In this document: positions 13,572 through 28,500 of the stretch, in pieces | How the letters are laid out: each line of letters starts with the position of its first letter | How positions within the stretch are numbered: the stretch's first letter is position 1 | Assembly (NCBI GenBank): GCA_036898135.1 | Contig: CM072519.1 | Coordinates: 38,739,091-38,803,090 of the forward strand | Length of the DNA stretch: 64,000 bases | Direction: 5' to 3' | Origin: Oncomelania hupensis | Lineage: Eukaryota; Mollusca; Gastropoda; Littorinimorpha; Pomatiopsidae | The notes under the pieces: model-generated | The model's database searches: none | The model's input: the letters and a program-made list of their open reading frames with translations, nothing else | What the model was told of the DNA's origin: nothing | Made by a program: the position numbers and the translations under genes

Positions 13572-16500
13572 CTGATGATGCTGATGATGATGATGATGGA
13601 CCTGTTTTAAAAACAGATATTGATCAACCCACAGTCAGCATCAGCATCTAAAGACAAGGCTTCAGGTGATGCAGATGATGAAACAGACGACTATTTTGAC
13701 GACAACGACGACGACCCAGAAGCAGAAAGAAAGTTGGACATTGATGATGACTCAATTGACGATAGTTCTGCTACACCAAAGGTATTATTACAACTATGAT
13801 GGTGGTGGTGGTAGGGGTCATCGTGATTTTATTGATAAGATGATTAAATACGATGAAATGAAATGCAGATTTGTATGATGATGATGATGTTAATGATGAC
13901 GATTGGGATGGTGGTACTGGAGATGGTTGTGACGGCAACAGCGGCTTTTGGTTGGTTGGTTGGTTGTTTTATTTACGTCTTTTCCACCAAAGATGATAAG
14001 ACGGAGGGAGGGAGGGGGGGGGGGGGGGGGTAAATATATATATATATATTTACACAAATCTAGCCACAGGAGAATCCAACAAGAGTTTTGCTAACAATGC
14101 ACTTTGATGAAAATTAATCTCATCTAATGTTCTTATGTCATGCAGATGCACATTTAATACAGGCAGAAAATGACGGCAGCCAAACAGTAAATGATATAAT
14201 GAAAAAGTCTCATTGCATACACACTGGACATCTGGACAATACTTTGTTTTTATGGCATTCAACATTATTCTGTTAGCCATAGTAAAAATTGTTCTCGAAA
14301 GTCTACAGTCTACAGCAAAATGTGTATCAAATACAACATGTTTCGTTGACCTCTCTTCAATCATACGTTTTATTTCCTTAGGGGATTTATTGAGTTGAAT
14401 ACTCTGAGCATTGATTAATGTCGCGAAACGAAACGCTCGCGAGTATTTTTATTTTTCCAAGTGCAAATTGTTGTATAGAGTGCCTGTGGTACATTTAGAA
14501 ATGTCACGTCCCAACTGCCTTAGCAGAGGTTCGACATGTGTGCTCTTTCACACGAGAAAAAAAACCCAACACCTAAATAAACTCTAAAAGACAAAACCAG
14601 AAGTAACAAGACAATTTCTTTATTTCACACACTCATTCGCACTAAAAATTAACTCCCTTTATCCCGCCTCCCAACCAACCAACCCTCAATCCCACTAATA
14701 TAACCCCAAACTAATACATAAACAATTCGCTCAAAATAATAATGATAATTAAATCAAAAATGGAAAATGACTAACTACAAATGTACAAGAGATTTATAAT
14801 AATTATGGCTGAAACAGCTTACTGACAACGAAAATAAATACACAGTAAGCAACTGCTTTAAATCCTTATAAATATTCAAACTTTGTCCCACTTAAACTTC
14901 AAATAGATACAACAAGTCTTTTATATTATATAAAATGAATAGAAAATTTATCTTTTGTGCCAAATATAATTTGTAAGAAATTAATCTAAATTATTAATTA
15001 AATAATATCTGGCGAAATAATTCCCCCAGACAAAACTATACAATCACAGGGCTACTTAATCTAGTATGTAATATTACTCAACAACGTTTATCAATCAATT
15101 CAGATTAAATATATTCCAGTGTGCTGTAATTTATAATTTATCACATGTAAATCAATTATCGTTCCTCACAACAGATTATCATTGGTTATAGTTATTTGTT
15201 GTGTGTGGTGGAGTGTGTGTGCGTGTGCTTTATAAACGAAATAAAGTTCCCTGGGCGAATACCAGAACCTTCGCAACCGAGGTTGACACACGGAAAACGC
15301 GGCGTAATAGGCCGAGGCACACAAGCTTCACACCAGCAAGGTTTCAGCACACCATCAATGGTCTGCTCTAGGGTTTTGGTGTTGTATTTGTTGGTACATC
15401 TACAACAATACATACAAGAATACGCAACCATTAATAATTATATTACAATATACTGCACAAGCACCCCGCTATTGGAATGGTTGTCTCCCTTTCCACATCC
15501 TTACTCATCCTCCCTGTCATCGCGCATATAAATTCACAATCACCTCCTTTCTGTCATCTCTTCGCTACATAACAGCGAATTCTTTTATATCAATTTATAA
15601 TTATTTAATTTATAATACATTTTAGAAAACTCTCTCTCTCTCTAAGTATTTATGCAGCAAACAATATGAAACAATAGAATTAAGAAAACATAATTATTCA
15701 TTCACACTGCATGCATAACCCAAACCCCCGAACGCTATGGCCAACTGAGAAATTGAGGTAAAAAACTTACGGCTACCAGTGGATTCTCCGGCCTGTAGAC
15801 AAAGACACACGAACGACGGGACAAACACACAGGCACAGATGGTTAGGCAAGGTGATTACACAGGCATAAGAAGTCCTAGACGGAGTCACAGGTCACCCGA
15901 CGTTATACGTAGATAACTCAGATTTCACCGAGAATACACAGTAGGTATTCTAAACAGCTTAGAAAAGTTTTAGTTAAACAAACACTTCCAAAGTGTTCCC
16001 AAAACAGTCCTCCTCTTCCGACAATAGGCTCTTTTTCGTTGACGGTCTGATCTGTACGACCCACAGACAAAGTCACTAACTGGCACCTTGACCCAACTTG
16101 GATCCGTTGATTCTGGCTACAAAAGCGATATGCAACTGTTGCTGCTCCTATCAAAATATACAGTGCAAGGGGTTTTATACGCTCAGCTAAGAATCTTCCA
16201 GAATATACTTCTTTTAATCATAATTCATTCCCTGCACCGTTCGCGATTAGAGCACGCATTTCACACATAGAATACCGCATGGCAGCAATTAATCTTCTCA
16301 ATAACAAAATAGCCAACTATGCTGTTTTTCTAACATAGTACGTTCTGCACGGGCGCAATACATTCGCTACTTTTATTAATTATAAACTAAATTAATTTAT
16401 TCTGATTCTCTCCCCTTGACTACCGTAACTTTTACCCTCTATGTACAGGCTGATGATTAAACTATATACATAGGCGCGCGACTGCAAACTGCGTAGCGTG

Positions 16501-19500
16501 ACACAGCACCCCACCAAGACGAAAACTAACAGTTTTAGTTCTTAACAACCACGCTACTCAGTTCTGCTCAAGAAATCAGCTGGTACATTTTCCTTCCCTG
16601 GAATACTCTCCACTATCAACTCGAAAGGTTGGAGTTGAAGTGCCCACCTCATGAGTCTACAATTCGTAGTCTTTGCTTGCTGCAGGTATTGCAAAGGTCT
16701 GTGGTCGGTCTGCACAATGACTGTCCGATCGTACAGGTACTGCTTGAACTTTTGTACGCCCCAAACCAATGCTAAACATTCCTTCTCTATGGTGGAATAG
16801 TTCCTCTCTGCTTGGTTTAGCTTCTTGCTGGCACATGTGATTGGCTGTAAACCCAAACCTTGGTCTTGGCACAGAATCGCCCCTATTCCAATCTCTGATG
16901 CGTCAGTCTGTAGCACTAATGGTTTCTCCATGTCTGGCATACAGCATACAGGTTTGGAACATATGCGGTCTTTGAGCGTCTGGAACGCTACTTCGCAAGC
17001 GTCGGACCACTGTACGGGACCGGACTTGCCTCCCTTGGTTAAGTCGGTCAGCGGCACCGCTATCGCGGCAAAATTCGGCACAAACTTCCGATAATATCCT
17101 GCTAATCCAAGGAATGACCTGACCTGTTTCTTGGTAGTAGGACGTGGTGCATTCTGGATCTTGTCCATCTTTCCTTGTTCCGGCTGCACTTTGCCTTCTC
17201 CCACGATGTGTCCCAAATACTCAAGCTTGCGGAATCCCAGGTAGCATTTGGACGGACGCGCCGCTAACTGTACTTCCCTCAGACGTTTAAACAAGATGTC
17301 TAAACACTCTAAATGTCTCTCTAGAGTTTCTGTGGCTACCATGAGATCGTCCATGAAGTTGTCGACTTCTTTCATCTTCAATGGCATCAACATCTTGCGC
17401 ATCATGCGGGAAAACACCGCACCAGCGGTCTTCAGTCCGAAGGGCATGACGCACCATTGAAATTGACCCTCGTTGGTAGTGAAAGCTGTCTTGCACTTAT
17501 CTTCACTCTTCATAGGTATTTGCCAATACCCCTTAGACAGATCGATCTTGCTCAAGTACTTGGCCTTTGAGAGTTTGTTGAATAGATAATCTATGTCTGG
17601 CATCGGCTCAGCGTCGAAAATTACCTGCCTATTGAGTTTCCTGAAATCGACGCAGAATCTGACTGCTCCGTCCTTCTTCTTTACTAGAACGATCGGTGAA
17701 CTGAACGGTGAAGCTGCTCGCTCGATCACCCCCATATCTAGCATCGTCTCAACTTCTGCCTTGACTGTCTCTATCTTTGAATGAGGTAACGGGTACTGTT
17801 TTGTCCTTACTGGACGGTCGTCATCCAGTCGTATTTCGCACTCATCCAACGTGGTGCGCAAAGGCAGGTCAGTCAGGATGTCAGGGTAACGAGCTAATAG
17901 CCTCCTAATTCCTGCATGGATCTCCGGGCTATCTGCATCAAGATGCACGTCATCTAACGTCTCTGACTGCTTCAACACTACGGTGGGTATGCCCTCGACT
18001 GTTGGTACCTCTTCCCATTCGTCTGCTTCATCAACTACTACAGCTGTGGCGATTTGTACTCTCTGATGGTACAGTTTCAGTAAGTTGGCGTGAAACAGTT
18101 TCACCTTGTTCCCAATGCGAATCTGATAATCGCACTCGTTTCGACGACTTACGACTTCGTATGGCCCCCTCCAGCTCATTTCTAGTTTGTTGTGCTTGGT
18201 TGGTAGCAAAAGCAGCACCTTGTCTCCGGCTTGAAACGTTCTAGGTTTCGTTTTCTTGTCGAAGTGTCTTTTCTGCCTCTCGCCTGCTTTCTTCAGACTT
18301 TCCTTCGCTAGTGCGCACGTTTCCTCGATTCTATTTCGCAGGTCCACAACATACTGACTAGCCACCTTCACTTCTTCTCCTTGACTGTCCTTCGTCCACA
18401 AATCTCTCAGTACCGACATGGGACCCCTCACTGTCTTGCCATACAGTAGCTCAAAAGGTGAAAAACCTGTGCTCTCTTGAGGTACCTCCCTGTACGCGAA
18501 GAGCAGCGCTGGTATGTACCTATCCCATGCTTTCGGTTGCTCCTTCGTCAGCTTTTTGAGCATCGACACGAGTGTGCCATTGAAACGCTCCACGAGCCCG
18601 TCGCACATTGGATGGTATGGTGTTGTTGCTTTCCCATGGATTGCTAGAAGTCTATTTACCTCAGTCATCACGTTTGACATAAATTGTGTCCCTTGATCTG
18701 TCAATATCTCTTTGGGAATTCCCACTCTTGTCCAGATCTCCCACAATGCTTCGGCAACTCTCTCAGCCTCTATGCCTTTCAGTGCTACGGCCTCAGGATA
18801 CCGTGTCGCATAGTCTACCATGACTAAGATGTATTGGTTGCCTCTGTCTGACATAGGTTTTATAGGACCCACAATATCGACTGCAACTCTCTGAAACGGT
18901 TCGTCGACTAGAGGTAGTTTCTGCAGCGGAACTTTTGCTACCCTACCCCTGGGAACTGTTTTCTGGCATTCGGGACACGATTCGCAGAATCGCCTAACGT
19001 CCCCGCACATTCCTGGCCAATAGAACACCCCCCATATCCTCTCACGTGTCCTCTTTCCACCTAAGTGTCCGGCCATCGGAGGGTCGTGCGCCAGGCGCAT
19101 CACCTCTCCTCTGAGCTTGCTAGGCACGACTAGCTGCGTTAGCTCTTCTTCTCCCTGATGGTGTACCCTGTACAAAATGCCCTTCTTTTTGGTGAAGCTA
19201 ACCATCGCTTTGCCTGACTTGAGTTTCGTCCCTTGCTTCTCGCATTCTCTAGCTCTAGCTAAAGTGGGATCTTCTTCCTGCAACTTGGCCAACTGATCGG
19301 GCGTCACATCGAGTTGGAATGGCTTCGGAATCGGCAGTGCTTTCTCCTGCTTCCCTTCTGCTTTGGCCTGTGCCCTGGTCTGAACGGCGGCTATCGCACA
19401 CTCTAACCCATCTACAGCTACGGGACTTCGATAGCCTCCCTTGAAGGTAACCCAGTTGCCAAGAATGACATCAGGTACAACTTGCTCGATGACGATCAAT

Positions 19501-22500
19501 TCTACTGTACCCTTCACAAAAGCTGAGTCTACTTCTACGTACGCTGTAGGATACTTCCCTGACTTGACCTGATCAGCGAACATGACCTCGATCTCTCTAC
19601 CGGTCATATCCTCAGGGCGCACCCACTTGGCTGCTACTGCCCCCACCTCGGCACCAGTATCTCTCAGAATCTTCACGGGCTGACCTCTGACTGTTCCCAT
19701 GCTCCACGGGTTGTACGGCTGAATGGTATTAAGGCTAGCCTTAGTCATTTCCGAGTGAATCGGTCCTGAATCCGGACTGACAGTGATACGTAGCAACTGT
19801 TTTGGACTACGGCACTCCTTCGCTACGTGACCTAGCTTCCCGCACCTGAAACACTTCCAAGGACGTTTCTCCCCACTAGGTTCCCTCCTCTTATCCTCTT
19901 CACCCTTGTTGCCACTAGGACCACTCCTCGCTGCCCCTACAGGTTGACCGACAGCACGATTACCCCCCTTGTATGGCACGCTACCGAACACTGGCCTGTT
20001 ACTCACTGTCCGTTTCGCATCTACATGTAACTGGGCAATCTCAGCTGCTTGCTCTCCGTTCTCAGGCTGCCTCTCCCTCACAAACAGCTCTAACTCAGGG
20101 TTCATCACTGACAACAACTGTTCAGTCAGAAAGACATCAAGCACTACGCCCGCATCATCTATATCCTTCTTAGCCAAAGAAAACCACCTCTTCACTAAGA
20201 CCTGTACTCTACTCAAGTACTGCGGAAAAGTCTCTGTGCCTTCTTTCCTACTCCCCCTGAACTGCTTGCGGTAGTAGTCAGCATCTCTCCTAAAACGTTT
20301 CAGAAGAGCCCCCCTGACCACTTCGAAATCGACTATCTGCTCTGGAGTTAACTTCAGATAAGTCTCTCTTGCCTCCCCTGACAACAACGGTGACAACCTA
20401 GCCGACCACGTCTCTTCCCTCCATTTCTGAGTTCTAGCTATTTGCTCAAAGTGCTGGAGATAGCTCTCAATATCCTCTTTACCATCAAATGGTTGGACCT
20501 TGATCTTGTAGCTATCAGGCTGAACTCTATCCCTCCTACGTTGGGCTTCTAGTTCTTTCTCTTGCTCCAACTGTTGCCTAAGCCTTTCTCTGTCGTCCTC
20601 CCGAGCCTGCTCTCTAGCTGTACGTTCTTCTTGCAGACGCAACTCAACGTTTTCCCGTTCGGCTTCTATTTTCTTTTCTAAGAGCTTCAGTTCCCTAGCT
20701 TTGTCCTTCCTCTCCTGTTCTAGCCTTCTTTCTACTATGGCTAAATCTTCCGCCCTCCTCTTCTCCGCTCGAGCCATCTCTTCTGCTCTTTCTTTACGCT
20801 CCCGTTCCATCTTCTTCTCTGCCAAAGCTAACTCTTCTGCTCTTCTCTTCTCTGCCAGAGCTAACTCTTCTGCTCTCCTCTTCTCTTCTCGTTCCATCTT
20901 CCTCTCGAGCCTAGCTGTTTCTTTAGCTCTGTCCCTTCGCTCTAATTCCATCTCTCTCGCTAACCTAGCAGACTCCTCCGCTAATCTAGCAGCTTCTTGC
21001 TCCCTCTTCGCCCCGTCTACTACAAAACTGGCTAGACCTGCTCCCTTCAGCCCCATGCTAGCGCCTAGCTCCTTATATCTAAGGTATACCTCCATGCCAA
21101 CGCTACTTGTTCCTGCACCGGCCTTAACTGAGGTAGGAGTAAGATCAGCTGCCACGCGAGTACTATGAGCGAAAGGCGTACTCACTGTGGTTTCCTCGTC
21201 CATCGGTGCCTGACGCGAAGCGGCTGCGTCGGCCTCCGTGTACTGGTCCATCGCTCGCGCCTGCTCAGCTGCTCTCCGAGTCGCAGCTCTCGTCAGCATA
21301 CAGTCGCGGACTAAGAAAAATGGGAAAAAAAATGGGTGAATAACAAATGAAACAAATAACGATTAACACATATACAAACAGTCGAACAAATGACAAGTAA
21401 ACAGTGACAGGAGCCGGAGAAGTCCCTTATCGTCTAGGCCTCGACGACAAAGTTGTTTACCTCAACCCCCCGTTTGTGCACACACGCTCGGGGTGTGAAC
21501 CCTTTTGCGCAGCGCAACCTCACTCCCGACCAACCACCCACTGGCCACTCATCCGACACACAAGACGACAAAGAAACAAACACTGACTTCTGGTATCTAA
21601 ACAAATAACAATAAATCTACCCAAACTATTCCCCCCTAACCTATCCTAGATCGATCCCACCGCTGCCACCAAATGTCACGTCCCAACTGCCTTAGCAGAG
21701 GTTCGACATGTGTGCTCTTTCACACGAGAAAAAAAACCCAACACCTAAATAAACTCTAAAAGACAAAACCAGAAGTAACAAGACAATTTCTTTATTTCAC
21801 ACACTCATTCGCACTAAAAATTAACTCCCTTTATCCCGCCTCCCAACCAACCAACCCTCAATCCCACTAATATAACCCCAAACTAATACATAAACAATTC
21901 GCTCAAAATAATAATGATAATTAAATCAAAAATGGAAAATGACTAACTACAAATGTACAAGAGATTTATAATAATTATGGCTGAAACAGCTTACTGACAA
22001 CGAAAATAAATACACAGTAAGCAACTGCTTTAAATCCTTATAAATATTCAAACTTTGTCCCACTTAAACTTCAAATAGATACAACAAGTCTTTTATATTA
22101 TATAAAATGAATAGAAAATTTATCTTTTGTGCCAAATATAATTTGTAAGAAATTAATCTAAATTATTAATTAAATAATATCTGGCGAAATAATTCCCCCA
22201 GACAAAACTATACAATCACAGGGCTACTTAATCTAGTATGTAATATTACTCAACAACGTTTATCAATCAATTCAGATTAAATATATTCCAGTGTGCTGTA
22301 ATTTATAATTTATCACATGTAAATCAATTATCGTTCCTCACAACAGATTATCATTGGTTATAGTTATTTGTTGTGTGTGGTGGAGTGTGTGTGCGTGTGC
22401 TTTATAAACGAAATAAAGTTCCCTGGGCGAATACCAGAACCTTCGCAACCGAGGTTGACACACGGAAAACGCGGCGTAATAGGCCGAGGCACACAAGCTT

Positions 22501-25500
22501 CACACCAGCAAGGTTTCAGCACACCATCAATGGTCTGCTCTAGGGTTTTGGTGTTGTATTTGTTGGTACATCTACAACAATACATACAAGAATACGCAAC
22601 CATTAATAATTATATTACAATATACTGCACAAGCACCCCGCTATTGGAATGGTTGTCTCCCTTTCCACATCCTTACTCATCCTCCCTGTCATCGCGCATA
22701 TAAATTCACAATCACCTCCTTTCTGTCATCTCTTCGCTACATAACAGCGAATTCTTTTATATCAATTTATAATTATTTAATTTATAATACATTTTAGAAA
22801 ACTCTCTCTCTCTCTAAGTATTTATGCAGCAAACAATATGAAACAATAGAATTAAGAAAACATAATTATTCATTCACACTGCATGCATAACCCAAACCCC
22901 CGAACGCTATGGCCAACTGAGAAATTGAGGTAAAAAACTTACGGCTACCAGTGGATTCTCCGGCCTGTAGACAAAGACACACGAACGACGGGACAAACAC
23001 ACAGGCACAGATGGTTAGGCAAGGTGATTACACAGGCATAAGAAGTCCTAGACGGAGTCACAGGTCACCCGACGTTATACGTAGATAACTCAGATTTCAC
23101 CGAGAATACACAGTAGGTATTCTAAACAGCTTAGAAAAGTTTTAGTTAAACAAACACTTCCAAAGTGTTCCCAAAACAGTCCTCCTCTTCCGACAATAGG
23201 CTCTTTTTCGTTGACGGTCTGATCTGTACGACCCACAGACAAAGTCACTAACTGGCACCTTGACCCAACTTGGATCCGTTGATTCTGGCTACAAAAGCGA
23301 TATGCAACTGTTGCTGCTCCTATCAAAATATACAGTGCAAGGGGTTTTATACGCTCAGCTAAGAATCTTCCAGAATATACTTCTTTTAATCATAATTCAT
23401 TCCCTGCACCGTTCGCGATTAGAGCACGCATTTCACACATAGAATACCGCATGGCAGCAATTAATCTTCTCAATAACAAAATAGCCAACTATGCTGTTTT
23501 TCTAACATAGTACGTTCTGCACGGGCGCAATACATTCGCTACTTTTATTAATTATAAACTAAATTAATTTATTCTGATTCTCTCCCCTTGACTACCGTAA
23601 CTTTTACCCTCTATGTACAGGCTGATGATTAAACTATATACATAGGCGCGCGACTGCAAACTGCGTAGCGTGACAAGAAATATGACGTCAATTTTGTTAC
23701 GTGTCAATCGCCATTTTGTGTATTCCTGGAAAAGAATAAAATGGACGATTTTTATCGATGATTCTTTTGTGTGAAAGTTTGTGATTAATGCCAATAATAA
23801 AATTTTAGGGAAAGAAAAGAGGTTGTGAACTATTAATTTTATAAAATATAATATTTGAGGTGATAGGTCATTTGTTTGCGTTGGGAAATTTTCATTGGTT
23901 GTTTTAATGATAAAAGTATGGTAACCTTAGTAAAATGAAACAGAGGCGAAATCGGTTAGGAAAACTGTCAATCAGTTGGGAAAGAGATCTAGACTGGACA
24001 GGGAGGATTCTACCCAAGCTCCGAGGCAACTTATTCTGTGGGGTGCCAACGACAGTTTAGCTGGAGGCTGGATGTTGTCAGATGTGGTTGGGCCAGGAAA
24101 TGAGTTGTTCCTCGACGTTTGATCAGCTTTAGCTGAAATTCTGGCACCGTAGGGTGTTTTTATTCTGTGGTATGAATCGTCTTGGATCTACATGACGATG
24201 TCATCTTTGAGACTGGCACTGGAATCTTCGCTGACGTCTTGCTTATGATCGGAGTGACTGATTCTAAGATGGAACTGTACGTTAACGAGGGCTACAGAAG
24301 TCACTGGTGGGTCATGGACAGCCATTAGATCTAACGGCGACATCGACGTCAAGTTCCAGTTCTTATGAACTTTTCCACAACTCATTTAAAGACTGGTTTC
24401 TTCATTCATCAACGATTTCAACGAGGACGAAGTTTTGAGCTAAGTAAAAAAAAAATTGAAAGCAAGAACATTTTCGGTAACCACGACGAAAAAGTATCGC
24501 CAAATTATCGTTCCGACTTCGAAGAAAAATGAACGGAATATAATAAAATAATCGAACTTGGAAAAATGTGTTATGTGTTTGTGAAGTGTTGGAATGAAAT
24601 GGTGTACCTTAGGTTTTTTTATTGAAATAAAACCATGTTCTGGGGTAAGTCATGAAAGTCAAGGAAGTCCTTCATCAGTAGTGATCACCCAGTAACACCC
24701 AGGTTTGCGACATTCTGGGTTCATCGTCCGGGATTAGAATTTCTGGAAAATTCTAGGGGGTAACGAGCCATTCATTTTTTTTAATGTCAGAGGTGCACCA
24801 TTAATCCAATACTTTACAAATTCAACACTTCAGCGAGTTTTCATAATTGTTTCCATAATAATAAGTTCTTGCTTCAAGTTGTGGTTACCTTGATGTAATT
24901 GTTGCATGTCTGCATGAGCATGATTAGAGAGCAGTATAGGTAAAATATTGTTTTATGTTGTTGCTAGTCATTGCTTACATAAAATGTGCATTATATTTGC
25001 TAATATGTTAGTGCATCAGTGGTTTCACATTGTATGAGAACCCAGCTGTGCAAGTATCTTCAGGGAAATCATCTCGTTTGAAATTATTTATTTTGGTGGT
25101 TGAGCAGTGAAGACCGGTATTATCCGTAGTAGGATTAAAGTTATTTTGGGTATAAGTTTTACTTTTCCAAAATTTCAAACCTTTGATTGCAGAGTTTGCA
25201 ATAGCTATTGTACGTAGGTACTAGTGTTTTGGTCGAAGGTATACTTAGGCTGAACAGTTTCTGCAACCTATGACGTTTATTATCTTGATGGAGTATGTAG
25301 GGTAAAGTATCGATCATAGTTTGAAAGTAAGTTTTCCAGCTTAAACTTTAAGTAAGTTGGATGTTCCGAAAACATTGTATAGTTTCAGTGTTGTTCGAAG
25401 ACAGGCTAGAGGTTAGGTATTGATCGGTGAGGGGTCAACCTAATTAGCTCTGTGTTGCTTAGTCTGGTCAAACCTCTAACCAAGAATTTTTTCTAGTTGA

Positions 25501-28500
25501 GGGTCTGAAAGTCAGATTCGGTAGTGTCCGATTGACAGTTTAACCAATTGGGGTAATTGGTAGTGCTGGTTAGTAAATGTGGGTCTAGTTAGACGTTTTA
25601 CTTAACCAGGAGACTAAGCGTGGATGATAATCTGGAAGGTGGTGGATTATCGTCGGTGATCGTGTTGTTAGTGTATAACCGTTCACGTAAGGATAGCTGT
25701 GACAGAATAGCCGTTTGGGGCTAGAGCGCAGGCGTATCCGTTGTAGTACTTTAACCTTTGGAAAGGCGAGTACGTTAGAGGCCTAAATAGTCTGTGGTTT
25801 TATCTACCAGGGTTACGTGTAGTAAAACAGGATTAGTTTAGGGAAAGTTTGGCTAGGAGGATGCCGAGGCAGCAACCAGTTCAGATGGAGACTGAGTCTC
25901 CGCTGCTAGCCTACAAGCAGGATGGGATCATCCTGGGTCTGACAGATAAGGATCTGGCAGAGTATGTGGAAAATAGAAGAAAGGAAGAGAAAGCAGAGAG
26001 GATAAGGGAGGAAGAGAAAGCGGAGAGGATCCGGAAGGAAAAGGAAGAGGAAGAGAAAGCGGAGAAGATACGGCAGGAGCAACGGGAGGACCAGCTCCGA
26101 CGTGAAGAACGAGAAGAGCGCATTATGAGAGAAGAAAGGGAGGCCAAGGCAAAATTGGAACAAATGGCCATGCAAAACGAGTTTGAGTTGAGAAAGGCGC
26201 AAGAGTGGACTGCAGATGATGGGGACCAAAATCAAAATTTTTATCCCGAGCCGAGGGCAGCGAGGAGCTGTCTGAATGTGAATGTACCTTATTTGGATGA
26301 TAAGGACGATGTAGAGGTCTACCTGAAACAGTTTGAGCGTATCGCTACGTTGTCAGGTTGGAACAAGGATGAGTGGGCAATAAGACTGTCTGGTCAACTA
26401 CGAGGCCAAGCGCGGCAGGTCTACACTGAAATGTCTGATGAGGAAATTATGGATTACGACATGGTCAAGGCTGCGATCATGAGGCGTTTCCAACTGACCG
26501 CTGAAACATATCGAAAAAGGTTCAAGGAATTCAAGCGGGGCAGTCATGAAGGCATCAGGGAGTGTAGGAACAGAATGGGGATGTATTTGGACAGATGGGT
26601 GGATTTGTCTGAGAAAGAAGGGAAATCAGGTGATCTGAAAGATTTAATTCTCATGGACAAAATGTTGGAGATAGTGTCTCAAGAGGAGGCAAGATTTATT
26701 AGGGAGAGAAACCCTACGTGTGTGGACGAAGTGGTGGTCCATGCTCAAACGTATGAAGATGCGCAGAATGCTGGAGGTCCGTTAGCAACGAGGCGGCCCA
26801 TTGGACCCAGTGCTAGAATGGATAACCGTCCCAGGGTTAACCAGCAAACGCAGAATTCGAACATGGGACAACGACGTAGTGGAGGGGTGAGTGGTCAAGC
26901 GACAGGTCCTGGCAACGCGGGTGCGTCAGGAATGAACAAGTCTCAGCAAAACTTCAAGGGATGTTTTCGATGCGGAGGCCCACATTTGATGAGGGATTGC
27001 CAAAAGGCAAATGTGAATAGAAACAGACCAAGCTCAAACCTAGCGTCAGCTGTTGTGAATGCGGTCAACGTGACCCAGGAACAGAAACCGTGTAATCGAT
27101 GTAGTGAAGACGGCTATGAACCGAACTGTGAGTTGAAAGTGGATGGAGTAAAGGCTCAAGGTATTCGGGATACAGGGGCCAGTAGCATATTGGTGGATTC
27201 AAGTTTAGTTTCCCCAAGCAAGTATACGGGCGAATATCAAAACGTGACACTTGCAGATTCATCCAAGCGAAAGAAAGTGCCCATTGCTGTGGTGAATTTG
27301 GAAACTCCGTTTTTCGTTGGAGAAACGCGTGTTTTGGTTTTGAAGACACTGGTACATCAAGTTCTGATAGGAAATAGCAGAAAGATGACAGACGGGACTG
27401 AGGTCAAAGTTCCATTGTTTCCGTTGGTAGAGCAACCGGAGGAACAAGTTGTAGCACCGGTACAAACCAGGTTGCAGGAGAAGCAACAAGCGCAAGCCAA
27501 GCCGTGGATTCCTAAGCAGATTGACTTAGGGCAAATACGTCCTGAAGATCTATCTAAGGAACAGAAGGCAGACCCGACTTTAGGAAAGATTCGGGAAAGG
27601 GCAGAACTAGGGCACAAACAAGAAACCCACTACGAGTGGAAGAAAGACATTTTGTACAGAGTTTACATGAGTGAAGGTAAACCATGTAGACAAGTAGTAG
27701 TGCCAGAACGGTACCGATCAGATGTGCTCAAATTGGCTCATGATACACCGATGGCGGGACATCAAGGAGTACGCCGAACTCGCGACCGGATATGGCGTGA
27801 TTTCTATTGGCCGGGTATATGTGGTGACGTCAAACGTTATTGTGCGTCATGTGACGTGTGTCAGAGGAGCACGAGGAAGGGGGCCACTAGGAAGGTCCCG
27901 ATGAAAAGCATGCCGCTTATCAGCACACCTTTCGAGCGAGTTGGGGTAGATATCATTGGTCCGATACTACCAGCGTCCAGCAGGGGTCATCGTTACATAT
28001 TGACCATGGTTGACTATGCCACGCGGTATGTAGAAGCGACACCTCTGAAGGATATTAGGGCAGAGACAGTGAGCGAGGCATTGTGGATCTATTGGACCAG
28101 GATGGGAATTCCTAAGGAAGTGATCACAGATAGGGGTACCCAATTCATAAGCGAGATCATGGAGAGAGTGAACAAGCTTCTCAACATAAAGGGGATCCAT
28201 ACTACACCCTTTCACCCGCAAACAAATGGTTTGACAGAGAAGTTTAATGCTACGCTCAAGGACATGATGAAGAGACTTTGTCAAGAACAACCCAAAGACT
28301 GGGACAAGTTTTTGCCAGCGTTATTGTTTGCCTACAGGGAGGTACCGCAAGAAAGCTTGCAATTTTCGCCTTTTGAACTTTTGTATGGGCGTGAAGTACG
28401 AGGGCCTATGCAGGTTCTACGTCAGGTGTGGACAAACGAGGATACAGGAGAGGAAGTGCGATCCACTATTAGTCATATCACGGATCTCACGAACAAAATC

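Larger units (their letters stand above)
14502..23675 (-). mobile_element. LTR element 1: intact-looking Gmr1-like Ty3/Gypsy retrotransposon
   Basis: 9174 bp with two 2002-bp LTRs that look identical, TGTCAC...GTGACA termini, and a 5-base target duplication AGAAA (14497-14501 and 23676-23680). One uninterrupted 1581-residue polyprotein lies between them, a tRNA-Leu primer site sits next to the 5' LTR, and a purine-rich tract is present before the 3' LTR. It has inserted into the left LTR of element 2, so it is the younger. All required parts seem present, so it may still be active. Confidence 0.93.

Noticed and set aside
15192..15531. Open frames of 79 and 111 codons repeated at 22364-22703
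   Set aside because: They lie within the two LTRs of element 1 and have no known motif.
20701..21168. 155-codon Ser/Leu-rich open frame on +
   Set aside because: Antisense shadow of the Lys/Glu/Ala coiled coil in the element 1 Gag.
25906..26235. 109-codon Leu/Phe-rich open frame on -
   Set aside because: Antisense of the charged coiled coil in element 2 Gag.
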